This document shows, one piece after another, positions 6,942 through 14,361 of a stretch of DNA of 27,443 nt (within the stretch, counting starts at the first letter, position 1; each line of letters starts with the position of its first letter). Source of the stretch: a virus. The notes under the pieces are model-generated. The model did no database searches, was not told where the DNA came from, and worked only from the letters and a program-made list of their open reading frames with translations. The DNA is taken from positions 1-27,443 of IMG/VR virus record IMGVR_UViG_3300006738_000061; one strand, 5' to 3'. The translations under genes were made by a program, and so were the position numbers.

Positions 6942-9230
6942 ATGACAGAAAAAGCTATACACGTTATTAAAAGAAACGGTCACAAAGAATTAATTCATTT
7001 AGAAAAAATTCATGTGATGACTAGCGAAGCGTGTGAAGGTTTAAGTGGCGTCAGTGCGTCCCATGTAGAAATGAATAGTGATATTCAATTTTACGATGGA
7101 ATTAAAACAAGCGATATTCAACAAATTCTTGTAAGAAGTGCAGCAGATTTAATTGATTTAGAAAATCTAAATTATCAATATGTTGCTGCGCGACTGCTTT
7201 TATTCGGTTTGCGAAAAGAAGTATTTGGACAATTTGAGTATATTCCCTTAAATGAGTTAATTGAGAAGAATATTACATTAGGAGTTTATGATAAAAATAT
7301 AAGTCAATGGTATTCTGCAAAGGAATTAGAAAAAATTGATTCATATATTAAACACAAGAGAGATTTTGATTTTACTTATGCTGGTCTAAGACAAGTCATG
7401 GATAAATACCTAGTTCAAGATAGATCATCAGGACAAATTTATGAAACTCCTCAATATATGTATATGATGATTGCAGCAACTTTATTTTGCAATTATTCTA
7501 AAGAAACTAGATTAAATTTAGTAAAAAGATATTATGATGCTATTTCAACTTTTAAAATTAATATACCAACTCCAGTAATGTCGGGAGTTAGAACTCCAAT
7601 TAAACAATATGCAAGTTGTGTATTAGTAGACGTTGATGATACTTTATCAAGTATATTTAGTAGTGATAGTGCTATTGGATATTACACAGCTCAACGAGCA
7701 GGTATAGGAATTAACGCTGGCCGAATTCGAGCTATAAACTCTAAAATTAGAGATGGTGAAGTCCAGCATACTGGTGTTATTCCTTTTCTTAAAAAGTTTG
7801 AATCAACAGTTCGTTGTTGTACACAAAATGGAGTAAGAGGTGGTAATGCTACTGTTCATTTTCCTATTTGGCATAAAGAAATAGAAGATATTATTGTTCT
7901 AAAAAATAATAAAGGAACTGAAGATAATAGAGTAAGAAGAATGGATTATTCAATTCAACTTTCTAAATTATTTTATGAAAGATTTATTGAAGATAAAGAA
8001 ATAACACTTTTTAGTCCACATGATGTTCCAGAATTATATAAAACGTTTGGTTACAATGAAACATTTGATACTCTCTACAAAAAATATGAAAAAGATAAAA
8101 GTATAGATAAAAAAACAATCTCTGCAAGAGAACTATTTATGACAATCCTTAAAGAGAGAGCCGAAACTGGGCGTATCTATATTATGAATATTGATCATGT
8201 AAATGAGCATAGTTCATTTACAGATAAGGTATATATGAGTAACTTATGTCAAGAAATTACTCTTCCAACAAAACCGATTCAACACATTGATGATTCTAAT
8301 GGAGAAATTGCTTTATGTATTTTATCAGCTATTAATATTGGTAAATTAAGTTCTTTAGAAGATTTAGAAGAACTTTGCGATTTAGCAGTTAGATCTTTAG
8401 AGGAAATTATTGATTATCAAGATTACCCAGTTAAAGCAGCAGAAGAATCAACAAAAGCTCGACGTAGTCTTGGAATTGGTTATATAGGACTAGCACATTA
8501 TCTTGCTAAAAATAAAGTTAAATACGACGACCCACATGCATGGCAATTAGTAAATGAACTAACAGAAGCTTTTCAGTACAATCTATTAAAAAGTAGTATG
8601 GAATTAGCCAAAGAAAAAGGACCATGTAAAGCCTTTAATCAAACAAAATACGCAAAAGGAATATTACCTATTGACACATATAAAAAAGAAATTGATGAAT
8701 TTCTATCACCGGAGTTAAATTATGATTGGAATAGTTTACGCGAGAGCATTAGAAACCACGGACTACGGCACAGTACACTGTCCACACAAATGCCATCGGA
8801 GAGCAGTTCGGTTGTGTCGAACGCCACAAACGGAATCGAACCACCACGGGGGTTCTTGTCAGTTAAGAAATCGAAAAAGGGGCCTCTTAAACAGATTGTT
8901 CCGGGCTATTATCACTTGAGAAGTTATTATACATTGTTATGGGATATGAAAACTAATGAAGGATATAATAAAATTGTAGCCGCAATACAAAAGTATTTTG
9001 ATCAAGCTATTAGTGGTAACTGGAGTTATAATCCAGAACATTATGAAAATAATGAGATTCCGCTGAGTACAATGGCAACAGATTTAGTTAATACATATAA
9101 ATATGGATGGAAAACTTCATATTATCAAAATACTTATGATTCTAAAAAAGATGAAGATGAAGACGAGGATGAATTTGACATGGAAACAATAGTTGTACCT
9201 TCCGAAAATTGTGAAAGTTGCACGATATGA
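6942..9230 (+). CDS. nrdA: Ribonucleoside-diphosphate reductase alpha subunit, class Ia
   Basis: This 762-residue large subunit reduces ribonucleoside diphosphates, supplying dNTPs for phage replication. An ATP-cone-like domain occupies about residues 5-90. Catalytic residues are intact: redox pair C226 (ASCVLVD) and C459 (CILSAINIG), NLCQEI with N434, thiyl-radical C436 and E438, the PSESSS (618 on) and NATNGIEPPR loops, and the C-terminal swinging-arm cysteines C757/C760 (CESC). The linker before the arm contains an acidic DEDEDEDE stretch. nrdB follows with ATGA overlap. The stretch coding for about residues 600-661 differs in base composition and codon use from the rest of the gene (listed separately). 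Confidence 0.96.
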   Translation: MTEKAIHVIKRNGHKELIHLEKIHVMTSEACEGLSGVSASHVEMNSDIQFYDGIKTSDIQQILVRSAADLIDLENLNYQYVAARLLLFGLRKEVFGQFEYIPLNELIEKNITLGVYDKNISQWYSAKELEKIDSYIKHKRDFDFTYAGLRQVMDKYLVQDRSSGQIYETPQYMYMMIAATLFCNYSKETRLNLVKRYYDAISTFKINIPTPVMSGVRTPIKQYASCVLVDVDDTLSSIFSSDSAIGYYTAQRAGIGINAGRIRAINSKIRDGEVQHTGVIPFLKKFESTVRCCTQNGVRGGNATVHFPIWHKEIEDIIVLKNNKGTEDNRVRRMDYSIQLSKLFYERFIEDKEITLFSPHDVPELYKTFGYNETFDTLYKKYEKDKSIDKKTISARELFMTILKERAETGRIYIMNIDHVNEHSSFTDKVYMSNLCQEITLPTKPIQHIDDSNGEIALCILSAINIGKLSSLEDLEELCDLAVRSLEEIIDYQDYPVKAAEESTKARRSLGIGYIGLAHYLAKNKVKYDDPHAWQLVNELTEAFQYNLLKSSMELAKEKGPCKAFNQTKYAKGILPIDTYKKEIDEFLSPELNYDWNSLRESIRNHGLRHSTLSTQMPSESSSVVSNATNGIEPPRGFLSVKKSKKGPLKQIVPGYYHLRSYYTLLWDMKTNEGYNKIVAAIQKYFDQAISGNWSYNPEHYENNEIPLSTMATDLVNTYKYGWKTSYYQNTYDSKKDEDEDEDEFDMETIVVPSENCESCTI
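8738..8925 (+). other. GC-rich, codon-divergent patch inside nrdA (possible conversion tract)
   Basis: Bases 8761-8880 are about 50% G+C by hand count (32/60 and 29/60), against about 23% in 8641-8700. Codons rare elsewhere in the window cluster here: CGC, CGG, GAG, AGC, CTG, TCC, TCG, GCC, GGG and CCG. The reading frame is intact and the encoded peptide is the most conserved part of NrdA (MPSESSSVVSNATNGIEPPR). Introns and inteins of RNR genes are known to sit in such active-site loops, so a tract copied from another nrdA is plausible. Confidence 0.7.
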
Positions 9231-10327
9231 AAACTGTTTTTAATCCAAATCCTGTTGACTTTACAAAACAGCCAATGTTTTTCGGAGAACAATTAAATTC
9301 ACAACGATATGATAATTTTAAATATCCAATTTTTGATAAACTCACTCAAAGTCAATTAAGTTATTTTTGGAGGCCAGAGGAAGTTTCTCTTCAAAAAGAT
9401 AGAAACGATTTTAATGAGTTACAACCAGAACAAAAATTTATCTTTACATCAAATTTAAAATATCAAATACTTCTTGATTCAGTTCAAGGAAGAGGACCTG
9501 CTTTTGCATTTTTACCATATTGTTCACTACCAGAGTTGGAGGCTTGTATTGTTGTATGGGATTTCTTTGAAACACTACACTCACGTTCTTACACATATAT
9601 GATAAAAAATCTTTATCCTGACCCCTCTGAAATATTTGATACTATTTTAGAAAATGAAATGATTTTAGAACGAGCAGCATCTGTTACCACAGCATATGAT
9701 GATTTCATTAACTTTGCACATAGGTATCAACTAGGACTAGAAACAGACACTAAAACTCTTAAACGAAAACTCTGGAGAGCGTTAATTAATGTTAATATTT
9801 TAGAAGGAATTAGATTTTACGTATCATTTGCGTGTACATTTGCCTTTGGAGAATTACGATTAATGGAAGGATCTGCTAAAATTATATCTTTTATAGCAAG
9901 AGATGAATCTCAACACTTATCTATTACACAACATATAATTAAAAACTATAGAACAAATGAAAATGATAAAGAAATGTTAGAAGTAATCGAAGAAGAAAAA
10001 GACATGGTATATACTATGTACGATGATGCAGTAAAAGAAGAGAAAAGATGGATTGAATATCTTTTTAAAGATGGTTCAATGGTAGGGTTAAATGATAAAC
10101 TTTTAAGTGATTATGTCGAATGGATAGCTAATAAAAGAATGAAAGCAATTAATTTAAAACCAATTTATAATATTTCAGTTAGAAATGACCCTCTTCCATG
10201 GACTCAACATTGGTTGAATTCCCGAGAGTTACAAAATGCACCACAAGAAACAGAAATTGAATCTTACGTTATTGGCGGAATTAAACAAGATATTACAAAT
10301 GATACATTTAAAGGAATTAGTTTATAA
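9227..10327 (+). CDS. nrdB: Ribonucleoside-diphosphate reductase beta subunit, class Ia
   Basis: This 366-residue radical-generating subunit closely resembles E. coli NrdB. Starting at the ATG that overlaps the nrdA stop (ATGA, 9227), the ligands and radical fall almost exactly at E. coli positions: D84 (LLDSVQG), E115 and H118 (ETLHSRSYT), Y122 (radical tyrosine), E193 (NILEGIRF), E227 and H230 (ARDESQH). A start nine bases earlier (9218) is possible but shifts this numbering and lacks the coupled overlap. It forms an alpha2-beta2 enzyme with NrdA; the diferric-tyrosyl centre type follows from the conserved tyrosine. Confidence 0.96.
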   Translation: MKTVFNPNPVDFTKQPMFFGEQLNSQRYDNFKYPIFDKLTQSQLSYFWRPEEVSLQKDRNDFNELQPEQKFIFTSNLKYQILLDSVQGRGPAFAFLPYCSLPELEACIVVWDFFETLHSRSYTYMIKNLYPDPSEIFDTILENEMILERAASVTTAYDDFINFAHRYQLGLETDTKTLKRKLWRALINVNILEGIRFYVSFACTFAFGELRLMEGSAKIISFIARDESQHLSITQHIIKNYRTNENDKEMLEVIEEEKDMVYTMYDDAVKEEKRWIEYLFKDGSMVGLNDKLLSDYVEWIANKRMKAINLKPIYNISVRNDPLPWTQHWLNSRELQNAPQETEIESYVIGGIKQDITNDTFKGISL

Positions 10328-10331
10328 AATA

Positions 10332-10679
10332 ATGTCATATTTTTATAATAACTGGAATATTAAAGGTGAATTAGCTAAGGAAGATGATATATATGAAGTC
10401 TATGATAATACTAATTTACATCAATTAATTGTAAGTAAAACTATATTAAAACCTTATAAAAGTACTACAGGTCACAGACATAAAGGGCAAGAAGAAGTAT
10501 ATATATTTATTAAAGGAGATGCTCTTATGGAAATTGAACATGAAAACACTCAGACAATAAAAAAAGTTACTACTGGGTCAATAGTTCTAATTGAAGATAA
10601 TGACTTTCACCGAGTTCATAATAAAACTGGAAAGCCGATAGAATTTATATGCGTTTTCAATGGGGAGAGGTCACATTAA
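10332..10679 (+). CDS. Small single-domain cupin protein
   Basis: This 115-residue protein is one cupin barrel. Motif 1, GHRHKGQEEVYIFIKGD, gives metal ligands H48, H50 and E54 or E55; motif 2, DNDFHRVHNKTG, gives H93. Cupins of this size bind a metal and act as isomerases or dioxygenases or simply bind small ligands; specificity cannot be read from the sequence. The start at 10332 was chosen because it lies four bases after the nrdB stop; the open frame extends further upstream inside nrdB, where it is not cupin-like. It lies between nrdB and a glutaredoxin gene. Confidence 0.8.
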   Translation: MSYFYNNWNIKGELAKEDDIYEVYDNTNLHQLIVSKTILKPYKSTTGHRHKGQEEVYIFIKGDALMEIEHENTQTIKKVTTGSIVLIEDNDFHRVHNKTGKPIEFICVFNGERSH

Positions 10680-10680
10680 A

Positions 10681-10935
10681 ATGTCAGCAATTATCTATAC
10701 GGCACCACTGTGTCCTTATTGTGAGTTAGCTAAACAAGTTTTAACTGAACGAAAAATTACTTTCCAAGAATTAGTTATAGGGGTGGAAATTACCAAAGGA
10801 GAAGCGGTTGAAGAATTAGGGGTTATATTTAAACAAGTTCCTCAAATAGTGCTTAACGGTATCCATATCGGAGGGTATACTGACTTAGTTAAGTTCTTTA
10901 AAAAGAAAGATCAAAATAATGGTGAACCGAAGTAA
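10681..10935 (+). CDS. Glutaredoxin
   Basis: This 84-residue glutaredoxin has the dithiol active site C11-P-Y-C14, the cis-proline V53-P54 and the glutathione-side GGYTDL (64-69). Glutaredoxins re-reduce the C-terminal cysteines of class I RNR, so its place just downstream of nrdA-nrdB fits delivery of electrons to that enzyme. The start at 10681 follows a strong purine-rich element (GGGGAGAGG, 10662-10670) inside the end of the cupin gene; an ATG at 10660 lies in front of that element and is unlikely. It overlaps the next gene by 17 bases. Confidence 0.92.
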   Translation: MSAIIYTAPLCPYCELAKQVLTERKITFQELVIGVEITKGEAVEELGVIFKQVPQIVLNGIHIGGYTDLVKFFKKKDQNNGEPK

Positions 10936-11359
10936 AATTAAAGGATCAGCATATGAAGCAAAAATACGTGATTTATTAACCGCAGAATTAGATATTGAAT
11001 TTAAACGGATGCCTTTAAGTGGGTCACTCGAGTATTTAAAAGGGGATTTATGGACTCCCTTTGATACTGCAGGGTGGCCCTATTGTATTGAATGTAAACA
11101 TTATAAAATGGTAAATTGGAATGGATTATTAACAGCAAAATCCTCTGATCTTTACGAATTCTGGGCACAATGTATTAGAGAAGCTGAAGTAATGAAAAAG
11201 AAACCATTATTGATCTATAGGTGGAATAGGTCAAAAGATTATGTTTGTTGGAGTGATGAACTAACTATTGAAAATCAAATAGAAATTAAATGTTTTGAAT
11301 TTTATTTCAAAATGGGGTTATTAAAAGACTGGATTATGGAATACAAGAAAGGAAATTAA
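10919..11359 (+). CDS. PD-(D/E)XK-type nuclease, resolvase-like
   Basis: This 146-residue protein has the outline of a PD-(D/E)XK nuclease: an N-terminal helix with KGSAYEAKIRDLL (E13), an acidic residue in GDLW (D43) and the core IECKHYK (E58-x-K60). Such proteins in phages are often Holliday-junction resolvases or restriction-like endonucleases, and the neighbourhood of recombination genes favours resolvase-like cleavage of branched DNA. The substrate is inferred only. It starts inside the end of the glutaredoxin gene, which suggests translational coupling, and ends one base before the peptidase start. Confidence 0.65.
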   Translation: MVNRSKIKGSAYEAKIRDLLTAELDIEFKRMPLSGSLEYLKGDLWTPFDTAGWPYCIECKHYKMVNWNGLLTAKSSDLYEFWAQCIREAEVMKKKPLLIYRWNRSKDYVCWSDELTIENQIEIKCFEFYFKMGLLKDWIMEYKKGN

Positions 11360-11360
11360 A

Positions 11361-11828
11361 ATGAAATTATCAGAAAATTTTTCATTAAATGAGTTAACTA
11401 AGAGTCAAACAGCTGCTAGGCAAGGAATATCCAATCAACCTACTGAGGAGCATTTAGAAAATCTAAAAGCCTTAGTAGAAAATGTTCTACAGCCTATTCG
11501 TGACTCTAAAGGTCAACCAATTCGAGTTACTTCTGGGTATCGAAGTGCAAAGTTAAATGCAGCTATTGGAGGTTCAAGTAAATCTCAACATTCTAAAGGA
11601 GAAGCCGCTGATTTTGAAATCACAGGGTTAGATAATTATGAATTAGCAGAATGGATACAAAGTTTTATTCCCGAATTCGATCAACTCATTTTAGAATTTT
11701 ATACTTCAGGAGATCAAAACTCAGGATGGATTCATTGCTCCTATAGTAGAGAAAAAAATCGTAAACAAGTATTAACAGCTAATAAAGAAAATGGAAAAAC
11801 TGTATATCATAATGGGTTAGTTACTTAA
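11361..11828 (+). CDS. M15-family peptidase, candidate endolysin
   Basis: This 155-residue protein matches the peptidase M15 (VanY/DD-carboxypeptidase-like) fold: RVTSGYRSAKLNAAIGGS (55-72), SQHSKGEAADF with zinc ligands H77 and D84, and WIHCS with H125. Family members cut D-Ala-linked peptide cross-bridges in peptidoglycan and serve as phage endolysins or tail lysins. No signal peptide or membrane anchor is seen, so a holin would be needed for access; membrane-protein candidates lie on the opposite strand from 13404. It is the last gene before an intergenic promoter. Confidence 0.85.
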   Translation: MKLSENFSLNELTKSQTAARQGISNQPTEEHLENLKALVENVLQPIRDSKGQPIRVTSGYRSAKLNAAIGGSSKSQHSKGEAADFEITGLDNYELAEWIQSFIPEFDQLILEFYTSGDQNSGWIHCSYSREKNRKQVLTANKENGKTVYHNGLVT

Positions 11829-11836
11829 CTTAAAGG

Positions 11837-11865
11837 TAGACTAATGCCATAACTCATGGTATAAT
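11837..11865 (+). promoter_or_regulatory. Sigma-70-like promoter with inverted repeat in spacer
   Basis: TAGACT (11837-11842) and TATAAT (11860-11865) are 17 bases apart, a 4/6 match to the -35 and a perfect -10. The spacer and the front of the -10 contain an inverted repeat ATGCCAT-AACTC-ATGGTAT (11844-11862, one mismatch), which could be an operator. It lies in the largest gap between + strand genes, just upstream of the exonuclease gene. Confidence 0.6.
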
Positions 11866-11887
11866 AATAAAAATGAAAGGTTAAATA

Positions 11888-12748
11888 ATGACTGATGCTA
11901 AAGGCTGGAATGATCTAGCCGCTGTGCAAGATCAGTTAGGAGAAAAGAACAATCTTTTAATTATCGATGGAAATAATTTAGCATATCGTTGGATACAGCG
12001 TAGAAATTATAACCACTTTGAAGAAGATTATGTTAGAACTATTGAAAGTTTAGGAAACAGCTATAAAGCTAGTAGAGTTATAGTATGTTTTGATTTTGGT
12101 AAGAGTTATTACCGAATGAATATCTCTGACGATTATAAAAGCACACGAAAAAAACCCACAGATGAAGAAGAGATACAAAAATACCACGAATTTTTTGATT
12201 GTCTTAATACTATTTACGATGAATTATCGTATGACAAACATAAATATCGTGGTATTGAAGCAGATGATTTAATGACTTTTTTAGCTCTTAAATTATCGGA
12301 ATCGTATGAACATACGTGGATTATCTCCAGTGATAGAGATTTATATCAATTAGTAAACGAGAATGTTAGTATTTTTAATATTTTCTCTCGTAAAGAAATT
12401 GATTTAGAATACTTACAAGATAATTTTGAAATAACTCCTAATGAATATTTGTTATCTCGATATATTGAGGGAGACAAAAGTGATGCCATAATAGGAGTAG
12501 AAGGAATTGGTCCCAAAAGGGCACAAGGACTCGCTAAAAAATATCAAAATTTAACAGATTTAATTAAAGCATTACCAGTTAGAGGAAAAAGTAAATATAT
12601 TCAAAATCTTAATCAAAGTAAAAAATTACTTGAACGTAATGAACAAATGATTAATTTAACAAAATATAATAGAAATGCAATTATGGCAGGAAAAGATGGT
12701 GAAAAAGTATGGAAAGGATTAAACAAATATGCCGAATTTAGAAGTTAA
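11888..12748 (+). CDS. 5'-3' exonuclease / RNase H (FEN family)
   Basis: This 286-residue flap-endonuclease-family protein resembles T4 RNase H and the Pol I 5' nuclease. Acidic metal-binding residues are present: D27 in IIDGNN, D69 in CFDF, E124/D126/D127 in EADD, D149/D151 in SSDRD and D196/D199 in GDKSDA. A YKSTR helical-arch motif is at 83-87 and a helix-hairpin-helix DNA-binding element GVEGIGPKRA follows at 203-212. It would remove RNA primers and 5' flaps from lagging-strand fragments. An SD element (GAAAGG, 11875-11880) precedes the ATG. It overlaps the dUTPase gene by 20 bases. Confidence 0.9.
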   Translation: MTDAKGWNDLAAVQDQLGEKNNLLIIDGNNLAYRWIQRRNYNHFEEDYVRTIESLGNSYKASRVIVCFDFGKSYYRMNISDDYKSTRKKPTDEEEIQKYHEFFDCLNTIYDELSYDKHKYRGIEADDLMTFLALKLSESYEHTWIISSDRDLYQLVNENVSIFNIFSRKEIDLEYLQDNFEITPNEYLLSRYIEGDKSDAIIGVEGIGPKRAQGLAKKYQNLTDLIKALPVRGKSKYIQNLNQSKKLLERNEQMINLTKYNRNAIMAGKDGEKVWKGLNKYAEFRS

Positions 12749-13271
12749 AATTCAAAAAACAGAATTAGCTAAACAACTTGAGGAGTCATTAAAAATTAAA
12801 TGGGAATTAAACCAACAATTTCCTTATGATGCAGGTTTTGATTTACGAGCTTGTATAGATAGAGCAATAACTTTATTACCCACTGGGCATACTACAATTC
12901 CAACAGGAATTCATGTAGAATTTAGTAAACCAAATTGGGAAATGCAGATTAGACCTCGTAGTGGGTTAGCAGCAGAACATGGGGTTACAGTATTAAATAC
13001 TCCTGGAACTGTGGATTTTGGTTATCGTAAAGAGATTCAAGTTATATTATATAATTGTGATGTTTACGACGGGTTTCATATTCAACCAGGAGATAGAATT
13101 GCTCAAGCCTGTTTTAGAGAAATTCCAGAAGTAAATTTTACATATGTAGATGCAGTTTCAGAAACAATTACTATTCAAGACGATACGGCTAAAGCTGCAA
13201 GCTTGGCAGATGAAATGAAAAGAAAACTCTCATTAAAAAGAGGGGGACTAGGAAGTACTGGTAATCAATGA
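12729..13271 (+). CDS. dut: Trimeric dUTPase
   Basis: This 180-residue dUTP pyrophosphatase hydrolyses dUTP to dUMP, keeping uracil out of DNA and feeding dTMP synthesis. The five family motifs are visible: DAGFDLRA (34-41), RPRSGLA (75-81), GTVDFGYRKEI (93-103, uracil-pocket Y99), GDRIAQACF (121-129) and a C-terminal RGGLGSTG (171-178). The last motif has Leu where most enzymes have the Phe that stacks on the uracil ring. The linker between motifs 4 and 5 is long, about 45 residues. The stop overlaps an ATG (ATGA at 13268). Confidence 0.93.
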   Translation: MPNLEVKIQKTELAKQLEESLKIKWELNQQFPYDAGFDLRACIDRAITLLPTGHTTIPTGIHVEFSKPNWEMQIRPRSGLAAEHGVTVLNTPGTVDFGYRKEIQVILYNCDVYDGFHIQPGDRIAQACFREIPEVNFTYVDAVSETITIQDDTAKAASLADEMKRKLSLKRGGLGSTGNQ

Positions 13272-13374
13272 AAAAAATAGAAGCACCGCAATATGTCTTA
13301 TTAATAGAGGTTATACCTTATTAGACCATGATTGGTGGATATGGGCCAACGAATCTAGGTATCATGCCCCATAA
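13268..13374 (+). other. Possible frameshifted micro-gene after dUTPase
   Basis: An ATG at 13268 overlaps the dUTPase stop, but its frame ends after 18 codons. A -1 shift in the A7 run at 13271-13277 would give a 35-residue peptide ending in GYTLLDHDWWIWANESR plus YHAP and a TAA at 13372, just before the terminator. That composition looks coding, and the design repeats the NifU-like gene start. Chance is possible. No SD element is obvious beyond the coupled overlap. Confidence 0.3.
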
Positions 13375-13402
13375 AAAAAACCCCTATTTAGGGGCTTTTT
13401 TT
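13373..13402. terminator. Bidirectional rho-independent terminator
   Basis: An A8 run, CCCC, loop TATTTA, GGGG, then C and a T7 run form a hairpin flanked by A and T tracts. It works in both orientations and lies exactly between the convergent dUTPase and holin-like genes. Confidence 0.88.
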
Positions 13403-13403
13403 A

Positions 13404-13694
13404 TTAATCCTTTTTTCTATGTCCCGATCCCACATATAACCCAAACCAAGCAGCTCCGGCTCCCACTAATGTAGAAACAAACCCTGCCTGTTCTAAGGTG
13501 GGGTTTTCTAATTCCATAAACCAATTCATTCCCCGATAAAAGGCTAATCCGTATAGTAACATTAAAACTCTGGGTACAACACGCCATCTATCAATCCGTT
13601 CTGAAGATACTTTGTTATACCAACCTTGTTCTACTTTTTCTTCTTTATGCCCACTACTGTCTACATTAACAATAGTTACTTTTTCGTCACTCAT
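13404..13694 (-). CDS. Small two-TM membrane protein, holin-like
   Basis: This 96-residue protein has a charged N-terminus (about 40 residues), two hydrophobic segments (VVPRVLMLLYGLAFY, about 43-57, and AGFVSTLVGAGAAWFGLYVG, about 70-89) and a basic tail HRKKD. Short phage proteins with this shape are commonly annotated as holins, which permeabilise the inner membrane to release endolysin; function here is inferred from topology and location. The start is the ATG at 13694, which overlaps the previous gene's stop (TAATG) and has GGAG upstream. A start four codons earlier would discard this coupling. It is the last gene before the bidirectional terminator. Confidence 0.7.
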   Translation of the reverse strand: MSDEKVTIVNVDSSGHKEEKVEQGWYNKVSSERIDRWRVVPRVLMLLYGLAFYRGMNWFMELENPTLEQAGFVSTLVGAGAAWFGLYVGSGHRKKD

Positions 13695-13927
13695 TAAAAT
13701 CTCCAATCAAAATCAACACGTCTATAAGTATGAAAAGTAGAAGTTGATAATATAACATCATTTATAACTGCATCTATATTATCTTTCCAATAATATAAAA
13801 AATTATGCACTTTAGGATAAGTAGGAGAAATATCTCCTGTTTGCCAAGTAAATTCTTGAATTATATTACTATAATCTGGCATCCAATAAGAAATATTTAC
13901 TAAAACAATAACCTGTTTAGAAAACAT
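13694..13927 (-). CDS. Hypothetical protein
   Basis: I do not recognise this 77-residue protein. It has a short hydrophobic N-terminal stretch (VIVLVNISYW) and an aromatic-rich body with FTWQTGDISPTYPKVH and a DFDWRF end. The hydrophobic stretch is too short for a confident membrane segment. It overlaps both neighbours by one base (TAATG at each junction) within a run of small membrane-protein genes, so it is probably translated with them. Confidence 0.65.
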   Translation of the reverse strand: MFSKQVIVLVNISYWMPDYSNIIQEFTWQTGDISPTYPKVHNFLYYWKDNIDAVINDVILSTSTFHTYRRVDFDWRF

Positions 13928-14361
13928 TATTTATCTTCCATACGATCTAATCTTTTTTTATTATCACTAATTTTTTCATTCTGTCCAGAATCAATTATGT
14001 TTTGAAGTTTTTTTGCTTTTTCACTCACACTATCCATATGTAATTCACTATTAATAATTTTCTCTAAACGTAAAAATGGAATTCGTTCATTAGGAACATA
14101 TCTCCAAACATAACCTCTTCCATTCATTATTCCAAATACAGTAGTACTTAAACCAATTTTAACTATATTGGCATATTCTCCATCTAAATAAACATGATCT
14201 CCTTCTCGAAATGCAGGATTAATCCTGAATTTGAGACCTTGCATAAATTTAATAGAAAAATCTTTTAACCAAAGAGCTACTATTAAAGAAATTAAAATAG
14301 TAATCCAAGGCATTAAAAGCTCTGTTAATTTAAGTGTTTCTTGATTTAAAAGACTATTCAT
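13927..14361 (-). CDS. Miniature MscS-like membrane protein
   Basis: This 144-residue protein has one membrane segment (about 17-32, LMPWITILISLIVALW). It is followed by a stretch that matches the beta domain of MscS mechanosensitive channels: FREGDHVYLDGEYANIVKIG (51-70), the STT of the next strand and RYVPNERI (87-94), which corresponds to the family's ...xxPNxxx signature. The C-terminal 40 residues are charged and probably helical. Canonical MscS (about 286 residues) has three TM helices and an alpha/beta cage; here only a TM3-like helix plus the beta domain remain. Whether it forms a pore is unknown. It overlaps the gene before it by eight bases. Confidence 0.6.
   Translation of the reverse strand: MNSLLNQETLKLTELLMPWITILISLIVALWLKDFSIKFMQGLKFRINPAFREGDHVYLDGEYANIVKIGLSTTVFGIMNGRGYVWRYVPNERIPFLRLEKIINSELHMDSVSEKAKKLQNIIDSGQNEKISDNKKRLDRMEDK

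Noticed and set aside
8722-8919. A 65-codon + strand frame within nrdA
   Set aside because: It is a shadow produced by the GC-rich patch; the nrdA frame is intact and carries the catalytic motifs.
8738-8925. An intron or intein still present in nrdA
   Set aside because: The NrdA frame is continuous at normal length with no Hint blocks and no inserted sequence; only base composition differs.
9218-9226. Upstream ATG of nrdB
   Set aside because: The ATG at 9227 overlaps the nrdA stop and gives radical-tyrosine and ligand numbering matching E. coli NrdB.
10236-10331. Longer start of the cupin gene inside nrdB
   Set aside because: The extra 32 residues are not cupin-like; an ATG four bases after the nrdB stop fits the operon spacing.
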